A stretch of 27,607 bases of DNA from a virus. The notes under the pieces were generated by a model that saw only the letters and a program-made list of their open reading frames with translations, made no database searches and was not told where the DNA came from. The translations under genes were made by a program, and so were the position numbers. Where the stretch lies: positions 1 through 27,607 of IMG/VR virus record IMGVR_UViG_3300032271_000074; one strand, 5' to 3'. Shown piece after piece: positions 15,075 to 21,621 of the stretch (the first letter of the stretch is position 1; every line of letters starts with the position of its first letter).

Positions 15075-15701
15075 ATGATTAGATTTACACAATTCTTAGA
15101 TGAAGAGAAGAAACCAGCGTTGCATGTATTTGACATAGATGACACGATGTTTCACACTACAGCTAAAGTACGTGTTAGAAATAGTAGTGGTAAGATAGTT
15201 AAGTATCTCAGTAACTCTCAGTTTAATGACTATAAATTAAAACCAGGTGAAAAGTATGACTTTAAAGAGTTTAAGTCTGCAAAAAAGTTTCATGATGAGT
15301 CACATCCTATACACAAGATGATAAGCAAAGTTAAGAGAATACATGGTACAGTGAAGAAGAATCCACACAGCAAAGTAATTATAAATACTGCAAGATCTGA
15401 CTTTGATGATAAAGATAAGTTCTTAAAGACATTTAAGAATCAAGGAATTGATATTGATGACATTCATGTCCATCGCGCCGGTAACATTCAAAAATCTAAT
15501 GAGTCACCGGCAGTAGCAAAGACAAGAATAATTAAAGACTACATACAGAAACATGGATATAAAAAAGTGATGATGTATGACGATAGTAAGACTAACTTAA
15601 GAGCCTTGCTAGCAATGAAGAAGGAACACCCTGGTGTTAAGTTTGTGGCATATCATGCCCAACCAGATGGTTCTATTAAAATATTTAAAGATGGAGATTG
15701 A
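15075..15701 (+). CDS. HAD-superfamily phosphatase (polynucleotide 3'-phosphatase-like)
   Basis: The 208-residue product has the HAD motifs: motif I HVFDIDDTMF (nucleophile Asp20, acid Asp22), motif II IINTARSDF (Thr105), a candidate motif III Lys (Lys149 in AVAKTR) and motif IV VMMYDDSKTNL (Asp169-Asp170). HAD enzymes of this size with DxDDT include the phosphatase half of polynucleotide kinases and HAD_SAK-type RNA-repair domains. The N-terminus MIRFTQFLDEE resembles the capsid-targeting peptide also seen in the ligase-like fusion upstream. The start at 15075 is chosen for this and because it follows the previous stop directly. Its real substrate (nucleic-acid end, nucleotide or other) cannot be read from the sequence. 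Confidence 0.8.
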   Translation: MIRFTQFLDEEKKPALHVFDIDDTMFHTTAKVRVRNSSGKIVKYLSNSQFNDYKLKPGEKYDFKEFKSAKKFHDESHPIHKMISKVKRIHGTVKKNPHSKVIINTARSDFDDKDKFLKTFKNQGIDIDDIHVHRAGNIQKSNESPAVAKTRIIKDYIQKHGYKKVMMYDDSKTNLRALLAMKKEHPGVKFVAYHAQPDGSIKIFKDGD

Positions 15702-15702
15702 A

Positions 15703-15954
15703 ATGAACGAGAACATTGAATTACTGTTAGTTATAGCATTTATAATACTAATTGGATGGGGTCTTACCAAACTAATGAGTGCTAAAGAGATAGTTAAGTC
15801 AGAGCCAGAGCAACCAAAGGAACCTGAAGTTGCACCTGCATCTGAAGTTGTTGAAGAGCCTGTTAAGCCTAAAAGAGGCAGAAAGAAAGCTATACCAGCT
15901 TCTCCTGCTCCTGTTAAGCCTAAGAGAGTTACGAAGAAGAAGGTAACAAAGTAA
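15703..15954 (+). CDS. Membrane-anchored Lys/Pro-rich protein with AT-hook-like motif
   Basis: This 83-residue protein has GGAG (15693-15696) before ATG 15703. One N-terminal membrane helix (IELLLVIAFIILIGWGLTKL) is followed by an acidic proline-rich linker (EPEQPKEPEVAPASEVVEEP). The basic tail contains KPKRGRKKAIP, close to the AT-hook core P-x-R-G-R-P, and then KPKRVTKKKVTK. Such a layout could tether DNA to a membrane, but an ordinary signal-anchor protein with a disordered tail is equally possible. Its stop overlaps the Dps-like start (TAATG). Confidence 0.65.
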   Translation: MNENIELLLVIAFIILIGWGLTKLMSAKEIVKSEPEQPKEPEVAPASEVVEEPVKPKRGRKKAIPASPAPVKPKRVTKKKVTK

Positions 15955-16394
15955 TGGATGAACTGATTGAACAGATGAAAGTTTGCTTGGCCAGCGTTTT
16001 CGCGCTGTACCTAAAGACACACTATTTCCATTGGAATGTGGAGGGTCCAAACTTTTATAGCAATCATAAGTTCCTTCAAAAGATGTATGAAGATCTCTTT
16101 GAGTCTGTTGATAGGCATGCCGAAGAGATTAGAACATCAAATGGATATGCTCCTGGATCTTTTATTAGATTCAGTGAGCTATCTATCGTTAAGGATGAGA
16201 CTAATATCCCGCCTCCTCTGTCGATGATGACAAAGTTGATGGACGACAACCTTAATGTTATTAAGTTATTAAAAGATACAAAAGATCTTGCAGAGAAGCA
16301 AAACTCTGTAGGCTATTCTAACTTTCTACAAGATAGAATAGATGTACACTATAAGCATCATTGGATGCTAAGATCCATAACAAAGGTTGTCTAA
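15954..16394 (+). CDS. Dps-like ferritin
   Basis: The 146-residue product matches the Dps family. KTHYFHWNVEGPNFYSNH provides the conserved HWN-x-x-G-x-x-F-x-x-x-H pattern, and ESVDRHAEEIR the second half of the ferroxidase site. Aligned by eye with E. coli Dps, His26, His38, Asp53 and Glu57 match His51, His63, Asp78 and Glu82, but the Asp67 position is Gln42. Dps dodecamers store iron, detoxify peroxide and often bind DNA. Dps-like genes occur in other T4-like phages. The short N-terminus lacks the Lys-rich DNA-binding tail of E. coli Dps. It may protect DNA in the infected cell or in the virion. Confidence 0.85.
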   Translation: MDELIEQMKVCLASVFALYLKTHYFHWNVEGPNFYSNHKFLQKMYEDLFESVDRHAEEIRTSNGYAPGSFIRFSELSIVKDETNIPPPLSMMTKLMDDNLNVIKLLKDTKDLAEKQNSVGYSNFLQDRIDVHYKHHWMLRSITKVV

Positions 16395-16395
16395 G

Positions 16396-17262
16396 ATGGA
16401 AAACAAGTTTAAGTCTCTAGAGTCCGTCATCAGAGAGATGGCCATGAATCGCAACTCGAAGATCCGCATGAAGGATGTCGAGAATGTTGATCGCGAGACA
16501 TTTAATAAGCGTAATCCAAAGCACATGGATGACAATGTTATGTCTCCTAAGTCAGAGCTAGCAAAGCAAGGCGAGATTAAGACTAAGATTATCGATGAGA
16601 AGAAAAAGGTCGAGAAAGAGGACGTTATGTTTGGTAAGGGCCCTCCTGACAATATGTCATCGCCTTCTAATTCTCAGACTCCAGTAACTACAACTACAGA
16701 CAGTACTCCAAAGATGCCTAATGTTTGGAATAATACTCCTAGTATGTTCCAACCTAAAATGCCTAAGATCACAGAGGCAAAAGATAAGAACTTTGATGAT
16801 GTAGAGGTCACCGACAAGAAGAATTCAACATCTCCTAGCTCAAAGAAGACAAAGCCCGCTGACAGTGAAGATCATGATCTTGATGATGCCAAGAAGGTCA
16901 AAGGTGGAACTACTGAGGTCGAGCTTAATCCAAAGACAGATGACAAGGTTAACTCAGAGACAGATGAGGACGACTCTGCTAAGAAGGGTCGTAAGAAGGC
17001 CAATAAAGAGATCGGACAGAAAGGTGCACCTATGAAGGAAGAGGTTATCTTTGAGGGTTATCACGTTAAGGATCATCCTGTATTTGGTAAGGTACTTGCT
17101 AAAGATGGAAATACACATCTAGTCAACTACGATACAGCAGATAAGATCTCTGATAAGCATAAAGGTTCGTCTGTCATAAAAACAATGGATAGAAAAAAAT
17201 ACATCGTCAAGATGCCTGAGCACATGAAACACGGTCAACAAGTAGAAGTAGAAGGATACTAA
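16396..17262 (+). CDS. Hydrophilic, probably packaged protein with prohead-protease-like sites
   Basis: The 288-residue product is mostly disordered and rich in Lys, Asp, Ser, Thr and Pro. The start at 16396 directly follows the Dps-like stop, with AAAGG upstream. The N-terminus is a basic helix (KFKSLESVIREMAMNRNSKI). The only ordered-looking part is the C-terminal 70 residues (YHVKDHPVFGKVLAKDGN, then SSVIKTMDRKKYIVKMP), a small beta-rich block. Two sites fit the T4 prohead-protease consensus: ITE|A (125-128) and IFE|G (218-221), the second exactly at the start of the ordered block. This suggests maturation by cutting; no cleavage is demonstrated. Similar hydrophilic proteins occur in cyanophage late regions. 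Confidence 0.65.
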   Translation: MENKFKSLESVIREMAMNRNSKIRMKDVENVDRETFNKRNPKHMDDNVMSPKSELAKQGEIKTKIIDEKKKVEKEDVMFGKGPPDNMSSPSNSQTPVTTTTDSTPKMPNVWNNTPSMFQPKMPKITEAKDKNFDDVEVTDKKNSTSPSSKKTKPADSEDHDLDDAKKVKGGTTEVELNPKTDDKVNSETDEDDSAKKGRKKANKEIGQKGAPMKEEVIFEGYHVKDHPVFGKVLAKDGNTHLVNYDTADKISDKHKGSSVIKTMDRKKYIVKMPEHMKHGQQVEVEGY

Positions 17263-17263
17263 C

Positions 17264-18286
17264 ATGCTAAAATCAAATCGAAACTTAGGTCTATCGGAAG
17301 CTATGATTGCGGCTGCTAGAGAGATCCTCGAGAAGAAACTAACCCCTGCACAAGAGAAGAATATTGATAAGAACCATAATGGTAAGATCGATAAGGGAGA
17401 CTTTGAAATTCTTCATAAAAAGAAGAAGATGATGGAAGCTAAGTGCCCATCATGTGGTAAGTCACCTTGCATGTGTGAGAGTGTAAAGAAAGAAGAAGTT
17501 AAACTTGATGAGGCTAGACTATCTTATGTGGTAGATGACGGACGCTCGCCGGTCCAGCACGATCAACAGATGGATGCTGGTAAGATCATCCATAAGAAGA
17601 CAGGCCGTAAAGTCTACTTCGATGGATCTGACATGGTTGACCATAAGACCAATAAGACAATTACAAGAAATGCGCTTGGTAAGCATCCTATACATGCTCT
17701 AGTAAAGCACGCTTCTGAGTTTAATGAAGAGTACGAGCTCGACGAAGGTATGGTGGATAATGGACGGCCAATCCGTGAACCAGATCGGGAAACCGCAAGG
17801 CACATCAGCAAGAAGTCTGGTGTTCCGGTCCATTTCGCTCCAGCACTACATCAGCATCAAAACAAAAATGGTGACGCTTTCCACATGCTTCACAACAAAA
17901 CCGGAGAGATTATTGCTCACCACGCCGGTGATAAAACCATCGGCCAGCTGATAAAGCACGCTTCAAATCATGCTAGTAGTGGCGTTAAGGAAGAGTACGA
18001 GCTCGATGAAGCTAATGTGGTAGATGACGGACGCTCGCCGGTCCAATACGATCAACAAATACATGCCGGTAAGATCATCCATAAGAAAACCGGGCGTAAA
18101 GTCTACTTTGATGGGTCTGACATGGTTGATCACAAGACCAGTAAGACAATCACGCATGGAGCTCTTGGTAAGCATCCTATACATACTCTAGTTAAGCACG
18201 CTGCTGAGTTCAAAGAAGAAGTCGAGTTCTCTGATGCTGAGTTAGAGATGATTGCATCAATTGCACAACAGCATGAAGTAGAATAA
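17264..18286 (+). CDS. Tandem-repeat protein with EF-hand loop and zinc knuckle
   Basis: The 340-residue product is modular. Residues 35-46 form a canonical EF-hand loop (DKNHNGKIDKGD). Residues 61-71 have four cysteines (CPSCGKSPCMC), a probable zinc knuckle. Then come three related units of about 75-90 residues. Units 1 and 3 share VVDDGRSPVQ, AGKIIHKKTGRKVYFDGSDM and LGKHPIH; unit 2 is diverged but keeps the D-N/D-GR start, HISKKSGVPVHF, LHNKTGEII and LIKHAS. Each unit is preceded by LDE|A or LDE|G (after Glu83, Glu161 and Glu249), which fits the T4 prohead-protease consensus. The C-terminus (FSDAELEMIASIAQQ) is helical. The family is unknown; a packaged polyprotein is my inference. Confidence 0.7.
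   Translation: MLKSNRNLGLSEAMIAAAREILEKKLTPAQEKNIDKNHNGKIDKGDFEILHKKKKMMEAKCPSCGKSPCMCESVKKEEVKLDEARLSYVVDDGRSPVQHDQQMDAGKIIHKKTGRKVYFDGSDMVDHKTNKTITRNALGKHPIHALVKHASEFNEEYELDEGMVDNGRPIREPDRETARHISKKSGVPVHFAPALHQHQNKNGDAFHMLHNKTGEIIAHHAGDKTIGQLIKHASNHASSGVKEEYELDEANVVDDGRSPVQYDQQIHAGKIIHKKTGRKVYFDGSDMVDHKTSKTITHGALGKHPIHTLVKHAAEFKEEVEFSDAELEMIASIAQQHEVE
17528..17722 (+). repeat. Direct repeat, copy 1 (repeat unit 1)
   Basis: This 195-bp unit matches copy 2 at 18017-18211 at about 86% identity by hand count, with the first 29 bases identical. Differences are mainly at third codon positions except in one short segment, so the duplication is old enough to be under protein selection. Confidence 0.9.
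18017..18211 (+). repeat. Direct repeat, copy 2 (repeat unit 3)
   Basis: Partner of 17528-17722 in the same frame. The intervening unit at about 17747-18010 is related at protein level only, so units 1 and 3 share a more recent duplication or have been homogenised by recombination. Confidence 0.9.
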
Positions 18287-19428
18287 TGAATATATTTGAA
18301 AAAGTCATGGGCAAAAAGAAGAGAGAGCCCATGGACAAGCCTACAGTCGGTAACGGTACTGGTCGCCAAAACGGTGACCAGTCCGGTTACAATGACAAGG
18401 GTAACGTTACTGACTATACGATCAGTGACGAGTACATCGCTGAGTTGTCTCCGGAGCTTGTAGGTAGAGTTAATAGAAGAAGAGCACTAGGTGATCTTAA
18501 GACAGGAACACCTCCTGTTCCACATAAAACCGAGGCAGGATATCGCACACTAAAGCGAGCGGTAGACAAGGCAGCCGGTGTTAAGAAGCCTGGGCCATAT
18601 CAGCTTCCTAAAGTCACAGAGGGTGTTAATGCAGCGACTAGTTCTGGTGGTAAGCAGGTCACACAAAAAGCTCCTGTTGGCTCTATAGCAAGAAATGCTC
18701 CTGCTAGTGCTAGAGCATTGCAGACTGCAGCTAATGCTAGAGTTTCTAACAAAGAAGTTAATGCTGACAAGCAAAAAGATACACAGCATAGCGATATGCA
18801 AAAAGAGATTCAAAAAAGACAACAAGCATCTAAAAATACATTGGAGAAAGACATGGGCTCGATAAGCAAAGAAGAGATCGATCACGTTAACGCGGTGTTC
18901 GCTAAGAATCTAGAAGAGGGTTATCTTCGTCTAGACGAGAAGAAGTGGATCGCTAATGCTATCAAGAAGCCAGGTGCTATGACGGCAGCTGCTAAGCGTG
19001 AGGGTATGTCTAACTCCGAGTACGAGAAAAAGCACGAGCACGATAGCGGTAAAGCTGGTAAGCGCGCTCGTCTTGCTATGACTCTTAAAAAGATGCACGA
19101 GGAAAAGACCGATAAAGCTGATGGGGCAAAGCTCGGGCGTCCTTCCACTCAGGATGATCATCCAATTGCACAAGCACGTAAAGTTATCTCTATGCGCGGT
19201 CAGCATAAGTTTACTCACAAGAGTGGTGAGAAGCACATGATGGATCCTAAGGTTGCACACCAAATCCTTCACAAGCACGACAACATGAAGACGTCTGCCG
19301 AGAAGGATGAGTTTGCACAGCGCGTACATCACAGCAAGAAGTCGATGGAAGACGCTCTAGCAGGTAAGCCAGCTGAGAAGAAGCATAAAGTTAGTCTCGC
19401 TGGTAAGATCACAGGAACTCAGAAATAA
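18286..19428 (+). CDS. Large hydrophilic phage protein, probably virion-associated
   Basis: The 380-residue product starts within the previous stop (TAATG). The N-terminal half is Lys/Ala/Gln-rich and largely disordered. The middle has KKWIANAIKKPGAMTAAAKR and later GKAGKRARLAMTLKKM, a 'KPGA...RARLA.TL' block that recurs in many marine phage proteins. The C-terminal part (ARKVISMRGQHKFTHKSGEK, VAHQILHKHDNMKTSAEKDE) is a compact helical block, also recurrent. LEE|G at 209-212 fits the prohead-protease consensus and lies just before the KPGA block. The product is basic. A structural or packaged role is likely from context; there is no enzymatic motif. Confidence 0.65.
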   Translation: MNIFEKVMGKKKREPMDKPTVGNGTGRQNGDQSGYNDKGNVTDYTISDEYIAELSPELVGRVNRRRALGDLKTGTPPVPHKTEAGYRTLKRAVDKAAGVKKPGPYQLPKVTEGVNAATSSGGKQVTQKAPVGSIARNAPASARALQTAANARVSNKEVNADKQKDTQHSDMQKEIQKRQQASKNTLEKDMGSISKEEIDHVNAVFAKNLEEGYLRLDEKKWIANAIKKPGAMTAAAKREGMSNSEYEKKHEHDSGKAGKRARLAMTLKKMHEEKTDKADGAKLGRPSTQDDHPIAQARKVISMRGQHKFTHKSGEKHMMDPKVAHQILHKHDNMKTSAEKDEFAQRVHHSKKSMEDALAGKPAEKKHKVSLAGKITGTQK

Positions 19429-19658
19429 TGGCACTTAACGCTAACAACATAGTTAAAGCACCTAAGGTGGAGAAGCCTGCTAAAGCAGCAGCTCCACCTA
19501 AAGATAAGAAAGGCTTGAATGCTGGTGCTATAGTTGTAAAGAATAAGAATCCAGTGAAGCCGAAGTACGTTACTCCAGAAGAAGGAGCATTAATGCCTAT
19601 TAAAAAGACATTAAATCGTAGACCATCAAAGTATATGATAGACATGACTGGTGCCTAA
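19428..19658 (+). CDS. Small basic Ala/Lys/Pro-rich protein
   Basis: This 76-residue protein starts in the stop of the previous gene (TAATG). It is rich in Lys, Ala and Pro (KAPKVEKPAKAAAPPKDKKG) with a more ordered end (PIKKTLNRRPSKYMIDMTGA). It is likely disordered and may contact DNA or a structural partner. It is the last gene before a probable late promoter. No family is recognised. Confidence 0.6.
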   Translation: MALNANNIVKAPKVEKPAKAAAPPKDKKGLNAGAIVVKNKNPVKPKYVTPEEGALMPIKKTLNRRPSKYMIDMTGA

Positions 19659-19669
19659 TCTTTAAGAAC

Positions 19670-19677
19670 AATAAATA
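19670..19677 (+). promoter_or_regulatory. Probable variant late promoter
   Basis: AATAAATA is one mismatch from the late consensus. It lies in the 51-bp gap between two late genes, 32 bases before the start at 19710, and the next gene has a strong AGGAGG ribosome site (19695-19700). Context supports it; sequence alone is weak. Confidence 0.45.
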
Positions 19678-19709
19678 ATAAAAACCAATTCTCTAGGAGG
19701 ACTAATACA

Positions 19710-20663
19710 ATGGCACAATGGGGTAGAAACGATCAGGCTGTTACTGCCAACAGTACTACTACAAAAGAAACATCTAATGGCGCACCTATCGGAACCTATA
19801 CCCGTGTCAAGGGTGATCAGGTCAACCGCGTAGACGGCGCTAATGCCCACTTCGGTAACACGTCAGTAGGTTCTCGCGCTTATACCGACGTTAACATGTT
19901 CGGTAACACGACAGTCGGTGCTTTCCAACCTAATAAGGCTGTAGGCGTATTTGCTGTTAACACAGCTCAACTACAAGTATCTGGAGGTAACGTAGTTATC
20001 TCTCGCATCACGTCTGGTGGTTCTGGATATAGTGCAAACGCAACGGTAACATTTACTGCAACAAACGGTGGTTCTGGCGCTTCTGCAAATGCTGCAGTTG
20101 TCGGTGGTCGAGTCACTGCTATTAATATCACGGCTGGTGGTAATAGCTATATTACCGCACCTACGGTTGCAATCAGCGCGCCTACAGTTATTGCTGTTAA
20201 TGGTAATACAGCGATCAGCAACGATACCATCACGATGACGACAGCAAATAGCTTCTTCCTCGTCGATGATCAAGTAACGGTTGGTGGTAACGCAACATCT
20301 GCTCCAGCTGGACAGTTTATCAATAATGCACTATATTATGTCGTTCTTGCAAATACAACCGCCCTTAAAATATCATTTAATCAGGGCGGCACGCCTATCA
20401 CCATGGTAAAGGCTAGTGGAAATAGCACAACGGGCGGCGGTCTAGGATTTACTGGTACGACTGCTACCGGATATGTAGACACTAACAGTGTTCTTCCACA
20501 AGTAGCTCATGCTGGTTGGGTTCTACGCACAGAGGGAACCGGTGGTCGTGCAGGTCGTGTACAATATGAGACACTAGTTGCTATGGGATCTCTCGGCGAG
20601 ACCGATGGTAAGTATGGTACTGCTGCTTCTATATCTTCAAACACCGTTGACCAATACGTCTAA
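19710..20663 (+). CDS. Conserved virion structural protein, Gly/Ala/Asn/Thr-rich
   Basis: The 317-residue product begins MAQWGRNDQAVTANSTTTKE and ends with HAGWVLRTEGTGGRAGRVQY and ETLVAMGSLGE. Both ends closely resemble a family of structural proteins common in T4-like cyanophages (MAQWG...; GRAGRV.YETLVAMGS). Between them is a beta-rich, low-complexity region (about 90-265) with repeated Gly/Asn/Thr segments such as RITSGGSGYSANATVTF, typical of surface or fibre-like beta domains. The strong ribosome site suggests high expression. The exact place in the virion is not visible. It shares the late region with the short beta-rich gene downstream. Confidence 0.75.
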   Translation: MAQWGRNDQAVTANSTTTKETSNGAPIGTYTRVKGDQVNRVDGANAHFGNTSVGSRAYTDVNMFGNTTVGAFQPNKAVGVFAVNTAQLQVSGGNVVISRITSGGSGYSANATVTFTATNGGSGASANAAVVGGRVTAINITAGGNSYITAPTVAISAPTVIAVNGNTAISNDTITMTTANSFFLVDDQVTVGGNATSAPAGQFINNALYYVVLANTTALKISFNQGGTPITMVKASGNSTTGGGLGFTGTTATGYVDTNSVLPQVAHAGWVLRTEGTGGRAGRVQYETLVAMGSLGETDGKYGTAASISSNTVDQYV

Positions 20664-20679
20664 GATTGGATTATAGATA

Positions 20680-21060
20680 ATGGCGAATAACTCAAAAAGA
20701 ATATCTGAGCTCGGTGTACCTACTACTCTGACGTCAAATGACAGAGTAGTGGTCCTCACCGGGCCAGGTACACCAATCGCAAATGTGCAGTCAATATTGC
20801 TTCCAAATCTTGGTTTAGCTTTATCTCAAAATAACTTTCCAATAGCTAATACTACTCATCTTGGAATAGTCAGGATAGGTGATAGTATTAATATTGATGC
20901 TAATACTGCTGCAATTAGTGTTTCTGTGTCTGCAGATAGTGTTCCGATTACTAGTATATCACTAGGGTCAGTTGGCCAAATAAAACATGATCTAAATTAT
21001 CTTTATGTTTGTGTCTCACAAAATGTATGGAAGAGAGTTCCACTCGACGCAGCATTCTAA
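20680..21060 (+). CDS. Short beta-rich virion protein
   Basis: The 126-residue product has the look of cyanophage structural proteins. It starts KRISELGVPTTLTSNDRVVV, has a central TTHLGIVRIGDSINID segment as in fibre repeat units (G-I-V-[RK]-[IV]-G), and ends with NYLYVCVSQNVWKRVPLDAA. The 'YLY.CV....W.R..LD..F' end is common in phage tail and head fibre proteins. It follows the structural protein by 16 bases with a weak ribosome site. A decoration or fibre-tip role is inferred. Confidence 0.65.
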   Translation: MANNSKRISELGVPTTLTSNDRVVVLTGPGTPIANVQSILLPNLGLALSQNNFPIANTTHLGIVRIGDSINIDANTAAISVSVSADSVPITSISLGSVGQIKHDLNYLYVCVSQNVWKRVPLDAAF

Positions 21061-21073
21061 TTATGGTACAGTG

Positions 21074-21466
21074 ATGAATTATGAGAGACTAACTGATGAT
21101 AACTTTTTAATCTACTGCGCCAGACATTATGATAATCCACAATGCTACTCTACCGAGGAGTTCATCGAGGATCTAAAGCGAATTAGATATATCAAGAAAT
21201 TGTTGACAAGATACATAGAGAATGGTGACTTGAAGGAGAGGTTGATACTCAATCACGTCATCGTTCTCTGTAATGTTTTTACGGCTGAGCACCTCTGTCG
21301 TATACTATATCTTAAGATGAAGTTACAGTTTAAGTACGTTAAGCCTTTTCTGATCTTGTTAAATATTATGCCGGATCGAATTTATAACATTAAAGATGAA
21401 GAGAATATAGACTTAAACATGATACCGATGGATGAACGAATAATCGAGTCGCTAAGGAAGCTATAA
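21074..21466 (+). CDS. Conserved T4-like phage protein (DUF7207-like)
   Basis: This 130-residue helical protein starts at ATG 21074; a GTG at 21071 is a less likely start. The sequence NYERLTDDNFLIYCARHYDN, then STEEFIEDLKRIRYIKKLLT and GDLKERLILNHVIVLCNVF, looks like a strongly conserved family in T4-like marine phages that I associate with DUF7207. Its end is PMDERIIESLRKL. It has no catalytic motif. Position among structural genes suggests a role in assembly. The stop overlaps the next start (TAATG). Confidence 0.7.
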   Translation: MNYERLTDDNFLIYCARHYDNPQCYSTEEFIEDLKRIRYIKKLLTRYIENGDLKERLILNHVIVLCNVFTAEHLCRILYLKMKLQFKYVKPFLILLNIMPDRIYNIKDEENIDLNMIPMDERIIESLRKL

Positions 21467-21621
21467 TGACTGAATCTGCGTTACCAGCAAATGCTATGGG
21501 TCCATCGAGCTCGACATCAGGGCCGATACAGACCGTTGACCCTATTCTTCAGGCAAAGAAGAAAAAGCTTCGTGATATAGCCCCAACACCTATGGTCAAG
21601 AGGCTTGCTCCAAATGGCTGA
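21466..21621 (+). CDS. Small Ser/Lys/Pro protein, 51 aa
   Basis: The ATG lies inside the previous stop codon (TAATG). The product begins MTESALPANAMGPSSSTSGP, continues TVDPILQAKKKKLRDIAP and ends MVKRLAPNG. It is disordered with a basic centre. The gene is supported by perfect stop/start coupling on both sides: its end overlaps the next gene by 8 bases. I recall similar small proteins in cyanophage structural operons, but cannot name a function. Confidence 0.6.
   Translation: MTESALPANAMGPSSSTSGPIQTVDPILQAKKKKLRDIAPTPMVKRLAPNG

Noticed and set aside
15380-15387. Exact TATAAATA inside the HAD phosphatase gene
   Set aside because: It is in the middle of an AT-rich coding region with no gene start or ribosome site soon after. 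A chance match is likely, though an internal late promoter cannot be excluded.
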